Assembly: GCA_024279045.1 (NCBI GenBank)
Contig: JAJRRZ010000167.1
Location: 1 to 13,627 of the forward strand
Reading direction: 5' to 3'
Origin: Alphaproteobacteria bacterium
Lineage (GTDB): Bacteria > Pseudomonadota > Alphaproteobacteria > Rhizobiales > Aestuariivirgaceae
DNA length: 13,627 nt
In this document: positions 1 to 6,608 of the stretch, in pieces
Numbering within the stretch: position 1 is the first letter of the stretch
Layout of the letters: every line of letters starts with the position of its first letter
The notes under the pieces: generated by a model
Database searches by the model: none
Told to the model about the DNA's origin: nothing
The model's input: the letters and a program-made list of their open reading frames with translations, nothing else
Translations under genes and position numbers: made by a program

Positions 1-1
1 G

Positions 2-616
2 GGCGACATCACGCCGGAGGACTTCTCGCGCCTGCAGGAAGTTGCGGCAACAATCGACCGGGTGCCGTTGTTCATCGACGATACCGGCGGACTGACCATC
101 AGCCAGCTTGCGGCGCGGGCGCGGCGCATCAAGCGCCAGCATGGGCTGGACCTGATCGTGGTGGACTATGTGCAACTGCTGTCCGGCTCGTCGCGGCGGG
201 CGCAGGAAAACCGTGTGCAGGAAATCACCGAGATCACTACCAGCCTGAAGGCGCTGGCGAAGGAACTGAACGTGCCGATCCTGGCGCTGTCGCAACTGTC
301 GCGCCAGGTGGAATCGCGCGAAGACAAGCGCCCGCAGCTTTCCGACCTGCGCGAGTCCGGCTCCATCGAGCAGGATGCCGACGTGGTGCTGTTCATCTTC
401 CGCGAGGAATATTACCTGAAGCAGAAGAAGCCGCCGGAAGGTTCGGAGAAATTCAACGAGTGGCTGGCGCAGATGGAAGACATGCACGGCATTGCGGAGA
501 TCATCATCGCCAAGCAGCGCCACGGTCCGGTGGGCAATGTGGAAGTGCAGTTTACCGAAAACTTCACCCGCTTTGCCGACCTGGAGAAGCATATCGAGGT
601 ACCGGAGGGCATGTGA
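2..616 (+). CDS. dnaB: Replicative DNA helicase DnaB, C-terminal part (5' end outside window)
   Basis: This is the last 204 residues of the hexameric replicative helicase that unwinds DNA at the fork and works with DnaG primase. The reading frame is open from base 2 and stops with TGA at 614-616. The visible part is the RecA-like ATPase domain. Counting from the first visible codon, it contains a Walker B strand LIVVDYVQLL (51-60), the block KALAKELNVPILALSQLSR (83-101), the DnaB signature RESGSIEQDAD (117-127), and the arginine-finger segment KQRHGPVG (171-178). These match E. coli DnaB closely (KALAKELNVP, DLRESGSIEQDAD, IIIGKQRNGPIG). The Walker A motif and N-terminal domain lie upstream of the window. 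A loop of about 25 residues (138-162) between the signature and arginine-finger segments is longer than in E. coli. A chromosomal rather than phage copy is favoured because all neighbours are housekeeping genes. Confidence 0.96.
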   Translation, partial: GDITPEDFSRLQEVAATIDRVPLFIDDTGGLTISQLAARARRIKRQHGLDLIVVDYVQLLSGSSRRAQENRVQEITEITTSLKALAKELNVPILALSQLSRQVESREDKRPQLSDLRESGSIEQDADVVLFIFREEYYLKQKKPPEGSEKFNEWLAQMEDMHGIAEIIIAKQRHGPVGNVEVQFTENFTRFADLEKHIEVPEGM

Positions 617-785
617 TCCGGTCAGGTGCCGGTTGCGCACCATTTGTGGCTGCATCATTTGTGCGGGCCACAGGCTACCACAGGTTCAGGGCGCCTCGCG
701 TGCATGGCCAGGCTCAGGACCCATGAATTTTCACGCCATCCACGGCGCTCTGGCGCGGGCAGGGTGATTGCGCTATGCCGCGTGC

Positions 786-2450
786 ATGCAGCGGGAGCGG
801 CTGGAATATGATGTGCTGATCGTCGGTGGCGGGCCGGCGGGGCTGTCCTGTGCACTGGCGCTGGCCGAAGCCGGGCGGCAGGCGGGCGTGGCGCCAGCCA
901 TCTGCGTGCTGGAGAAAGCCGCCGAGCCGGGGTTGCACACGCTTTCCGGCGCAATCATCGACCCGGCGCCGCTGGATGCGCTCATTCCCGGCTGGCGCGA
1001 GGATGCAGCCTTTCCCCTGCGCACCACGGTGCGCGACGAGCAATTGCTGTGGCTGGGTGCGCGCCATGCGGTGCGCCTGCCCCCTGCCCTGCTGCCGGAG
1101 ATGTTGCGCCACGAGGGCCAGCTTCTCGGGCCGCTATCGGCGCTGGTGCAATATCTGGCGCGCAAGGTGGAAGCAGCCGGGGCGGAGGTATTCACGGGTT
1201 TTGCCGCCAGCGAACCATTGTTCGACGAGGCCGAAAAGCGACTCATCGGCGTGGTGGCGGGCGAGGCGGGATTGCGCGAGGACGGCACGCCGGGCCCGCA
1301 ACACGAGCCGGGGGTGGAGATAACCGCGCGCTTCGTGGTGCTGGCGGAGGGGGCGCGCGGCAACATCACCCGCGCCGTGGCGGATCGTTTCGGCCTGTTT
1401 GGCCATCCGGTGCATTACGCGCTGGGGCTGAAGGAACTGTGGCGGCTGGAGCAGGAGCAGCCGGGGCTGGCCGGGCGGGTGCGGCATACGCTGGGCTGGC
1501 CGCTGAGTGGTACGGCCAGCGCCGCGGGGGGTGGGTTTCTGTATCATCAGGATGCGCGGCATGTGGCGGTGGGCCTGATTGCGCACATGGACTGGCGCAA
1601 TGCGTGGCTGTCGCCGTTTGCGGAGATGCAGCGGCTGAAGACGCATCCGGCCATTGCCCCGGCGCTGTTGGGGGCGGAACGCATCGGCTATGGCGCACGG
1701 GCCATCGCCATGGCCGATGTGCGCGATGTGCAGGCGCTGGCCTTTCCCGGCGGGCTGCTGGTGGGTGATGCCTTCGGGCTGGTGAACGTGGCGCGCGCGC
1801 AAGGGGTGCACGCGGCGCTGGAATCGGGGCGCATTGCCGGGGAGGAGCTGGCGGCGGCGCTGGCGCGTGGCGCGGCGGGTGTTCGGCTGGAGGGGTATGT
1901 GACGCGCGTGCAACATGGCGGCTTCTGGCGGGAGCTGGAGGTGGTGGCGAACATCAAGCCGCTGTGGCGGCGCTTCGGCCTGCCGGGCGCGTTGCTGGGC
2001 GGCGCGCTGGACATGTGGTGGGCGCGGCGGCGCGGGCGGCGGTTGCTGCCGCTGCTGGCCAACGACGTGCCCGACCATGCCACGCTGAGGCCGGTGAAAA
2101 AGAGCCGCGGCATCCGCTCGCCGAAGCCGGATGGCAGGCTGGTGTTCGACCGCGACAACTCACTGGCGCTGAGCGGCGTGGCGCACCGGCGCGGCCAGCC
2201 GGTACATCTGAAAATTCGCGACGAGGCGGCGCTGGCGCGGCTCAATCGCCGGGTGTTCGGCGGGCCGGAGCAGCGCTATTGTCCAGCGGCGGTGTATCGC
2301 TGGCGGGAAGGCGATGACGGCGGGCTGCGGTTGCTGATACAGGCGGAGAACTGCCTGCACTGCAAGGCCTGCGACATCAAGGACCCAGGCCAGAATATCC
2401 GCTGGACACCGCCGGAGGGGGGCGATGGCCCGCGTTATCAGGGCATGTGA
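786..2450 (+). CDS. Electron-transfer flavoprotein:ubiquinone oxidoreductase (ETF-QO)
   Basis: Membrane-associated flavoprotein and iron-sulfur enzyme that passes electrons from reduced ETF, fed by acyl-CoA and related dehydrogenases, to ubiquinone. The protein has 554 residues from ATG 786, a usual length for the family. An FAD-binding GGGPAG lies at 14-19, followed by KAAEPGLHTLSGAIIDP, a typical ETF-QO block. The central part has GLKELW and GFLYHQ...SPFAEMQRLKTHPAI, matching the quinone-binding region of human ETF-QO. The C-terminus carries the four cysteines of the [4Fe-4S] cluster: C499 in YCPAAVY, and C523, C526, C529 in CLHCKACDIKDPGQNI. It ends in GPRYQGM, like the human GPAYNGM. The start is not certain: an in-frame TTG at 768 adds six residues, but the purine-rich AGGG at 761-764 abuts it too closely, and neither start has a well-placed ribosome binding site. 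It lies 169 bases after dnaB. ETF subunit genes are not in the window. Confidence 0.95.
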   Translation: MQRERLEYDVLIVGGGPAGLSCALALAEAGRQAGVAPAICVLEKAAEPGLHTLSGAIIDPAPLDALIPGWREDAAFPLRTTVRDEQLLWLGARHAVRLPPALLPEMLRHEGQLLGPLSALVQYLARKVEAAGAEVFTGFAASEPLFDEAEKRLIGVVAGEAGLREDGTPGPQHEPGVEITARFVVLAEGARGNITRAVADRFGLFGHPVHYALGLKELWRLEQEQPGLAGRVRHTLGWPLSGTASAAGGGFLYHQDARHVAVGLIAHMDWRNAWLSPFAEMQRLKTHPAIAPALLGAERIGYGARAIAMADVRDVQALAFPGGLLVGDAFGLVNVARAQGVHAALESGRIAGEELAAALARGAAGVRLEGYVTRVQHGGFWRELEVVANIKPLWRRFGLPGALLGGALDMWWARRRGRRLLPLLANDVPDHATLRPVKKSRGIRSPKPDGRLVFDRDNSLALSGVAHRRGQPVHLKIRDEAALARLNRRVFGGPEQRYCPAAVYRWREGDDGGLRLLIQAENCLHCKACDIKDPGQNIRWTPPEGGDGPRYQGM

Positions 2451-2494
2451 TGGCCCCATGCCGCCGCCCCCTGCACCGGTTCGACCCCGACCAT

Positions 2495-3700
2495 TCAGGC
2501 TGCTGCGTGCTGGAAGAACAGGTCGATCATGCGGCGATAGATGCGCTTCAGGCGGTGCAGGTCGCCCACCGGCACACGCTCGTTCACCTGGTGGATGGTC
2601 TCGTTGATCAATCCGAACTCGGCGACGGGGCAATAGTCCTTGATGAAGCGCGCATCAGATGTGCCGCCACCGGTGGACAGCTCGGGCGTCAGGCTGGTTT
2701 CCGCCGTGATGGCCTGCTGCATCACCTCGATGAGCACGCCGCCTTCGGTGATGAAGCTCTCGCCGGAGACCTTCATTTCCCAGAAGAAGCGTGCGGAGGT
2801 TTCGTGCTGCACCTGCTCGGCCTGCTGGCGCAGCCATTGTTCCAGACTCTTGGGTGTGTGCAGGGTGTTGAAGCGGATGTTGCAGGTGGCCCGTGCACGC
2901 TCCGGAATGACGTTGGTGGCCGGGTTGTTCACGTCGAAGGTGGAAAACTGCACCGTGGAGGGCTGGAAGAACTCCGTGCCCTCGTCCAGCGGCTGGCTGA
3001 CCAGGCGATCCACCAGCCTGGCCAGCGCGTGCACCGGGTTGACGGCCTTTTCCGGATAGGCCGTGTGGCCCTGCACGCCCTGCGCCTCGATGAACAGGTT
3101 CAGCGAGCCGCGGCGACCATTCTTGATGGTGTCGCCCAGCTCCTCCGCGCAGCTCGGTTCGCCGACGATGCAGGCATCGGGCACGTGGCCATGTTCGGCC
3201 ATCCAGCGCAGCACCTTCACCGTGCCGTTGATGGCCGGGCCTTCCTCGTCGCCAGTGATGAGAAACGACAGCGAGCCAGGCAGCGCGCGGCCCGCGGCGC
3301 GGTGCTCGCTGGCCCAGTCGATGGCTGCCGCGGCAAAGGCGGCCACCGCGCCTTTCATGTCGCAGGCGCCGCGGCCATAGAGCACACCGCCCTCCACCAC
3401 CGCGGCAAATGGCGGATGCAGCCAGTCGGCCTCGTCTCCGGGCGGCACCACGTCGGTATGGCCAGCAAAGCACAGGTGTGGGCCTTCCCCGCCGATGCGG
3501 GCGAAGAGATTGCGCACCTCTTCCGTGTCCGGCTCGGCAAAGGGCAGGTCATGGCAGGCAAAGCCCGCCGGCTCCAGTGCGGCGCGCAACACGTCCTGTG
3601 CGCCTGCGTCGCGTGGTGTAACGGAAGCGCAGCGGATGAGCGCCTGTGCCAGCGCCAGTGCATCGGCGCCGTTGGTAGTGCTGTTGGTGGTGTCGCTCAT
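2495..3700 (-). CDS. dapE: Succinyl-diaminopimelate desuccinylase
   Basis: Zinc M20-family amidohydrolase that cleaves N-succinyl-LL-diaminopimelate to succinate and LL-diaminopimelate in the succinylase branch of lysine and peptidoglycan precursor synthesis, in the cytoplasm. It has 401 residues. Expected metal and catalytic residues are visible: H81 and D83 in GHTDVVPPGD, bridging D114 in GACDMKG, general base E152 and ligand E153 in GDEEGPAING, E181 in VGEPS, and H370 in ETIHQVNE. The spacing agrees with Haemophilus DapE (E135-E163 is 28 residues, as here). The substrate-side segment STGGGTSDARF is also present. The start at 3700 is preferred over an upstream ATG at 3730 because AGGAG (complement of 3708-3712) lies 7 bases before it. 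It is the last gene of a - strand run with the membrane protein and chorismate mutase genes, 30 bases after the former. It converges with ETF-QO, 44 bases away, and no clear terminator lies between them. Confidence 0.97.
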   Translation of the reverse strand: MSDTTNSTTNGADALALAQALIRCASVTPRDAGAQDVLRAALEPAGFACHDLPFAEPDTEEVRNLFARIGGEGPHLCFAGHTDVVPPGDEADWLHPPFAAVVEGGVLYGRGACDMKGAVAAFAAAAIDWASEHRAAGRALPGSLSFLITGDEEGPAINGTVKVLRWMAEHGHVPDACIVGEPSCAEELGDTIKNGRRGSLNLFIEAQGVQGHTAYPEKAVNPVHALARLVDRLVSQPLDEGTEFFQPSTVQFSTFDVNNPATNVIPERARATCNIRFNTLHTPKSLEQWLRQQAEQVQHETSARFFWEMKVSGESFITEGGVLIEVMQQAITAETSLTPELSTGGGTSDARFIKDYCPVAEFGLINETIHQVNERVPVGDLHRLKRIYRRMIDLFFQHAAA

Positions 3701-3730
3701 GGGCTGGCTCCTGTCCGGTTGTGCACACAT

Positions 3731-4363
3731 TCAAACAGGCAGGCCGAAAAACCACAAGGCATGAAACGCCAGCCAGAACGCGCCCCAGCCCCACAACGGA
3801 CTGATGCGCGGCAGCAGGCGCCGCCAGATGGCGGCAATGGCCCATGCCAGCGATGCGGCCACGGTGAACAGCACCAGCCGCGCCGCCAGAAAGACCAGTA
3901 TGAACTGCCCCAAGCCGAGGCCAGCATGTGGCGACAGTGCGGCCAGCATCTTGCCGGGAATACCCTGCAGCATGCCAACGAACACGGCAGGCAACCCGGC
4001 CAGTTGCAGCAGTTGCAGCACCTCGTGCGCCATGTCGCGGGTGATGCCGGGTATGACGCCGAGGAACGCGGCCTTTACCTTCAGCGAAGCACCCGCACCC
4101 CAGGAATACATCAGCAGCGCGCCGAAAAAGGCTCCGGCCAGCCCCCAGGCGATGGCGGTCAGCACGGCGCGCTTGCGCCCCTGCACGGCGAAGAAGGTCA
4201 GCAGCACTTCCGGCAGGATGAACAGAAAGCTGGCCTCGGCCAGCGAGAACAGGAACATGCCCACCCCTTCACCGAAGCGCAGGGAGGCGGGCTGTGTTGC
4301 GGGCGCAACCGGCGGGGTGGAACGGGCATCATCGCCGCTGCTGGACGGCTCGGCGGCGCTCAT
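3731..4363 (-). CDS. Multi-pass membrane protein of unknown function
   Basis: I do not recognise a characterised family. The protein has 210 residues. Residues 1-28 are polar and rich in Ser, Pro and Ala. Hydrophobic segments follow: FLFSLAEASFLFILPEVLL, then AVLTAIAWGLAGAFFGALLM, a weaker one around AGLPAVFVGMLQGIPGKML, then FILVFLAARLVLFTVAASL, and a C-terminal one around GWGAFWLAFHALWFFGLPV. This suggests four to five membrane spans. The FVGMLQGIPGK piece faintly recalls VTT/DedA or YqaA-type small membrane proteins, but too little is shared to assign it. The start at 4363 is chosen because AAGGGG (complement of 4373-4378) lies 9 bases upstream, inside the end of the chorismate mutase gene. 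A longer open frame reaches 4426 but would overlap that gene. The gap to the chorismate mutase stop is 4 bases and to dapE 30 bases, so it is very likely cotranscribed with both. Confidence 0.85.
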   Translation of the reverse strand: MSAAEPSSSGDDARSTPPVAPATQPASLRFGEGVGMFLFSLAEASFLFILPEVLLTFFAVQGRKRAVLTAIAWGLAGAFFGALLMYSWGAGASLKVKAAFLGVIPGITRDMAHEVLQLLQLAGLPAVFVGMLQGIPGKMLAALSPHAGLGLGQFILVFLAARLVLFTVAASLAWAIAAIWRRLLPRISPLWGWGAFWLAFHALWFFGLPV

Positions 4364-4367
4364 CTCA

Positions 4368-4709
4368 TCAGACCCCTTCGCCCTGTTCGCCCGGCGCGCG
4401 CCGAGCTGCCAAGCGCTCTTCTTCATACTGGATGAACCAGCCGATCATCTGCCGCCAGATGGCTTCTACCAGCTCGGGGGGCAGGTTGTGCTGTTCGGCA
4501 CGGGCGCGCACCTTGTCGATGACCTGCTGGATGCGCCAGGGCACGGTGGCGCCTTCGCCGGTGTTCATCTTCAGTTGCCAGGCACGATCCACATAACTGA
4601 AGCGCTCGGCAATGAGGGCAACAAGCTGCTCGTCGATGCGGTCGATCTCGCGCCGCACCTCGTCCATGGAGGTGCATCGGGATGCCGGGATGTGTGCTTC
4701 GTCAGACAC
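4368..4709 (-). CDS. Chorismate mutase, AroQ class, PchB-like
   Basis: Small all-helical AroQ-fold enzyme of 113 residues, expected to convert chorismate to prephenate for Phe/Tyr synthesis. The sequence is closest in pattern to the PchB subgroup, the isochorismate-pyruvate lyase of Pseudomonas: CTSMDEVRREIDRIDEQLV aligns with CTGLADIREAIDRIDLDIV, and RQMIGWFI with AQIIHWYI. The active-site residues of PchB all have counterparts: R19 (R14), R36 (R31), K47 (K42) and Q87 (Q90). No isochorismate synthase or siderophore gene is nearby, so plain chorismate mutase activity is the likelier role. Translation starts at a GTG (4707-4709) with AAGGAG (complement of 4718-4723) 8 bases upstream. An ATG slightly upstream is out of frame and stops after four codons. 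It is the first gene of the closely packed run ending in dapE, 60 bases after the deacetylase stop. Confidence 0.88.
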   Translation of the reverse strand: MSDEAHIPASRCTSMDEVRREIDRIDEQLVALIAERFSYVDRAWQLKMNTGEGATVPWRIQQVIDKVRARAEQHNLPPELVEAIWRQMIGWFIQYEEERLAARRAPGEQGEGV

Positions 4710-4769
4710 CGCACATGCTCCTTCCCCTTAGCCTGTCTACCTGTTGTGTGCCCGAAACGGCGGCAAAGC

Positions 4770-5723
4770 TCAAGAGAGGGTGCGGCACTGTCCATGGGGA
4801 AACTGGTTACAGTCATACCTCGGCAGCGCCTGCGGGCGATGGCGCAGGTCCTGAAGGGTCATGTCGCGCGGTTCCACAGCGAACGAGAATGCCACATCAT
4901 GGTTGTGCAACAGACGTTCTGTCTCTTCAGTGAAGGTGGACACACCCCCATATGGGTAGCAGAATGTACGCGGATTCAGCGTTCCCACGATCCTTTCAAG
5001 GGTGGCAAATGAAGTGAAAATCTCCCATTCCTGTTTTTCTGCAGCAATCGAGCTCATCACGGGATGATTCACCGTATGGCTGCCGATCATCATGCCAGCT
5101 TCGGCCAAATCCTTGATCTGGCCATCATTCATATAGATGCCCGATAATATCTCTGATTCCCTCACGGCAAAAAAATGATCCATGAGCATTCCGGTCAGCA
5201 GGCTACGACAATCTGGATTAACAAAGTAATTCAGCACACGTTTCACAAACAGTTCAGGAACCGTATTCTTCTGCCGCAGATAGGTTGTCCTCTCGAACTC
5301 ATCACGCCTGTCATGCCTCAGCATGGTGGTGTCCAGCATGTCTTTCAGGACCTCAGCTACCTGCTCTCCGCCGAAGCGGCCCAGCAGCAAATGAACGCGA
5401 TGAACATCCAGCAAGCGCTTGTCCTGCAGCGGTCCGGTGGGAATATAGAAGATGCCCCACAATCCCCTTCGTTCCAGCTCCGGGAGTACGAAGCGATGGT
5501 GATCGACAAAACCATCATCAAAAGTCAGAACCACGCCATCCGGTAGTGGCCCACCCTCCAGTGCTTCCAGAAAGGAAGCCTTGGAAACGACACCAAAGTT
5601 CTGCATGAAATAATCTAGCTGCTTTCGAAAATCCTCCACATGCAAATATCGCAAGTGGGACAGAGTAGAATCATCATCCCGCACGTAATGATACATGATG
5701 GCTTTCATGAAACCGTCATCCAT
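4770..5723 (-). CDS. Polysaccharide deacetylase (NodB-homology) family protein
   Basis: Metal-dependent carbohydrate esterase family 4 enzyme of 317 residues, of the type that removes N-acetyl groups from sugars in surface glycans. NodB motifs are intact: TFDD at 67-70, with D69 as catalytic base and D70 as metal ligand; SHTVNH with metal ligands H216 and H220; and CYPYGG at 255-260. The N-terminal AIMYHYVRD followed by a HVEDFRKQLDYF segment is typical of deacetylases in polysaccharide gene clusters. Between the motifs lies a longer insert (about 100-200) of unknown role. No signal peptide is seen, so it is probably cytoplasmic and may act on a nucleotide- or lipid-linked sugar. The start at 5723 overlaps the formyltransferase end by 8 bases. 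ATG 5708 is an equally possible start, and neither has a strong ribosome binding site, which suggests translational coupling. GC is about 47% in 5041-5280, far below the neighbouring genes, which suggests acquisition. Confidence 0.88.
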   Translation of the reverse strand: MDDGFMKAIMYHYVRDDDSTLSHLRYLHVEDFRKQLDYFMQNFGVVSKASFLEALEGGPLPDGVVLTFDDGFVDHHRFVLPELERRGLWGIFYIPTGPLQDKRLLDVHRVHLLLGRFGGEQVAEVLKDMLDTTMLRHDRRDEFERTTYLRQKNTVPELFVKRVLNYFVNPDCRSLLTGMLMDHFFAVRESEILSGIYMNDGQIKDLAEAGMMIGSHTVNHPVMSSIAAEKQEWEIFTSFATLERIVGTLNPRTFCYPYGGVSTFTEETERLLHNHDVAFSFAVEPRDMTLQDLRHRPQALPRYDCNQFPHGQCRTLS

Positions 5724-6555
5724 TCATGAAATCATCCATAGCGGGATTGCACAGAATTGACGCCTCCTCATCCCGCCTGCATTTTTCACTTATATACCGT
5801 TCAATCATGCCGTTGCACAGATTGTCATACAGCCTGCGCACCGAATCTTCATCAAAGTCCTTCTTGCGATAGTATCTGGCATTTTCCGGTGTGGCAGGCT
5901 GGGGCAGGCGTTGCAGCTTGTCGAAACGGCGTATCAGCTCGGCGCATGTGGCTGCCATGTCTGCAATCAGGCGATTGCCGATGGTATGCGGCGTATCTCC
6001 CCAGCAAATGCGTGCCCTGATCTGGTGGATGATATCGCCGGTATCCACTCCGGCATCTATGTGCATGAATGTTGCGCCAACATATTCCGGCTCTCCGTTC
6101 ACCAGTGGCCAGAAATTTGTGCCGCTGCCACGATACCAGGGCGACAAGCCAAGGTGAATATTGACGAAACGTCCGGCAAATTCTTCCAGCAACTGGCTGC
6201 GGATGATGGAGCATCCATAGGAGATAAGCAGGTCAGGCTCCAGTTCAATGATCTCCTCGACATGTTGAGGCAAATTGATATCCCCCTTGGGGATGAAAGA
6301 GGGATTGGAATGATCTTGCGAAAGTTGTACGAATACGTTGAAAAAATCACGTTCGGAACAAGCCCGTGCGGCCAGATGCCTCTTGCGTAACGAGCCGGAC
6401 CTCTCGTCGGCTTCCACCAGTGCTTCCAGACTTTTCTCACGGCCTTCGCAATAGCTGCGCAGCACCGTTAGCCTAGGCTGCAAGGCCATGAACTTTCTGA
6501 AAAAGTCATGACGCATTTCACTACCGGTCAAAATGATGATGCGCTTGTTGCTCAC
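5716..6555 (-). CDS. Formyltransferase family protein, probable sugar N-formyltransferase
   Basis: Protein of 279 residues with a formyl_transferase catalytic core like that of PurN, methionyl-tRNA formyltransferase and ArnA. The catalytic triad is visible as N132 and H134 in NIHLGLSPWYRG (132-143) and D171 in DAGVDTGDI (167-175), so 10-formyl-tetrahydrofolate is the likely donor. It is not fmt: the tRNA-binding C-terminal domain is absent. It is not purN: the N-terminal 100 residues and the context differ. Its overlap with a polysaccharide deacetylase gene points to an amino sugar as acceptor (inference). The C-terminal 60 residues, from about 218, are charged and contain five Cys/Tyr-rich turns of no clear family. 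Start is GTG (6553-6555), with AAAGG (complement of 6562-6566) 6 bases upstream. It begins 53 bases after aspS on the same strand. GC (53% at 6181-6240) and richer A/T codons set it apart from aspS. Confidence 0.87.
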   Translation of the reverse strand: MSNKRIIILTGSEMRHDFFRKFMALQPRLTVLRSYCEGREKSLEALVEADERSGSLRKRHLAARACSERDFFNVFVQLSQDHSNPSFIPKGDINLPQHVEEIIELEPDLLISYGCSIIRSQLLEEFAGRFVNIHLGLSPWYRGSGTNFWPLVNGEPEYVGATFMHIDAGVDTGDIIHQIRARICWGDTPHTIGNRLIADMAATCAELIRRFDKLQRLPQPATPENARYYRKKDFDEDSVRRLYDNLCNGMIERYISEKCRRDEEASILCNPAMDDFMNG

Positions 6556-6608
6556 GGCTTGCCTTTCAGCACCATATTGGCTGACATGTCTGGTCAGGCT
6601 TCCTTCTT

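Noticed and set aside
625..641. Hairpin GGTGC/GCACC with a 7-base loop shortly after the dnaB stop, followed by ATTTG.
   Set aside because: Only five pairs and no real T run; too weak to call a terminator.
641..663. Direct repeat CATTTGTG at 641-648 and 656-663 between dnaB and ETF-QO.
   Set aside because: Eight bases, two copies, no link to a promoter; could be chance. Kept only as a note.
1134..2078. Long - strand open frame opposite ETF-QO.
   Set aside because: ETF-QO on the other strand is conserved throughout; the shadow has only low-complexity Arg/Gln/Pro sequence.
2447..4435. A 662-codon open frame on the + strand.
   Set aside because: It is antisense to dapE and the membrane protein gene, which have clear motifs and ribosome binding sites. 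Its protein is His/Gln/Arg-rich with no recognisable domain, as expected for a shadow in GC-rich DNA.
6581..6597. CTGAC/GTCAG inverted repeat between aspS and the formyltransferase gene.
   Set aside because: Five pairs, 7-base loop, no T run, so not a supportable terminator or insertion border.
4710..6608. Search for insertion-sequence ends, direct repeats or an integrase around the low-GC pair.
   Set aside because: None found by eye; the borders are short ordinary gaps, so no mobile element is called.
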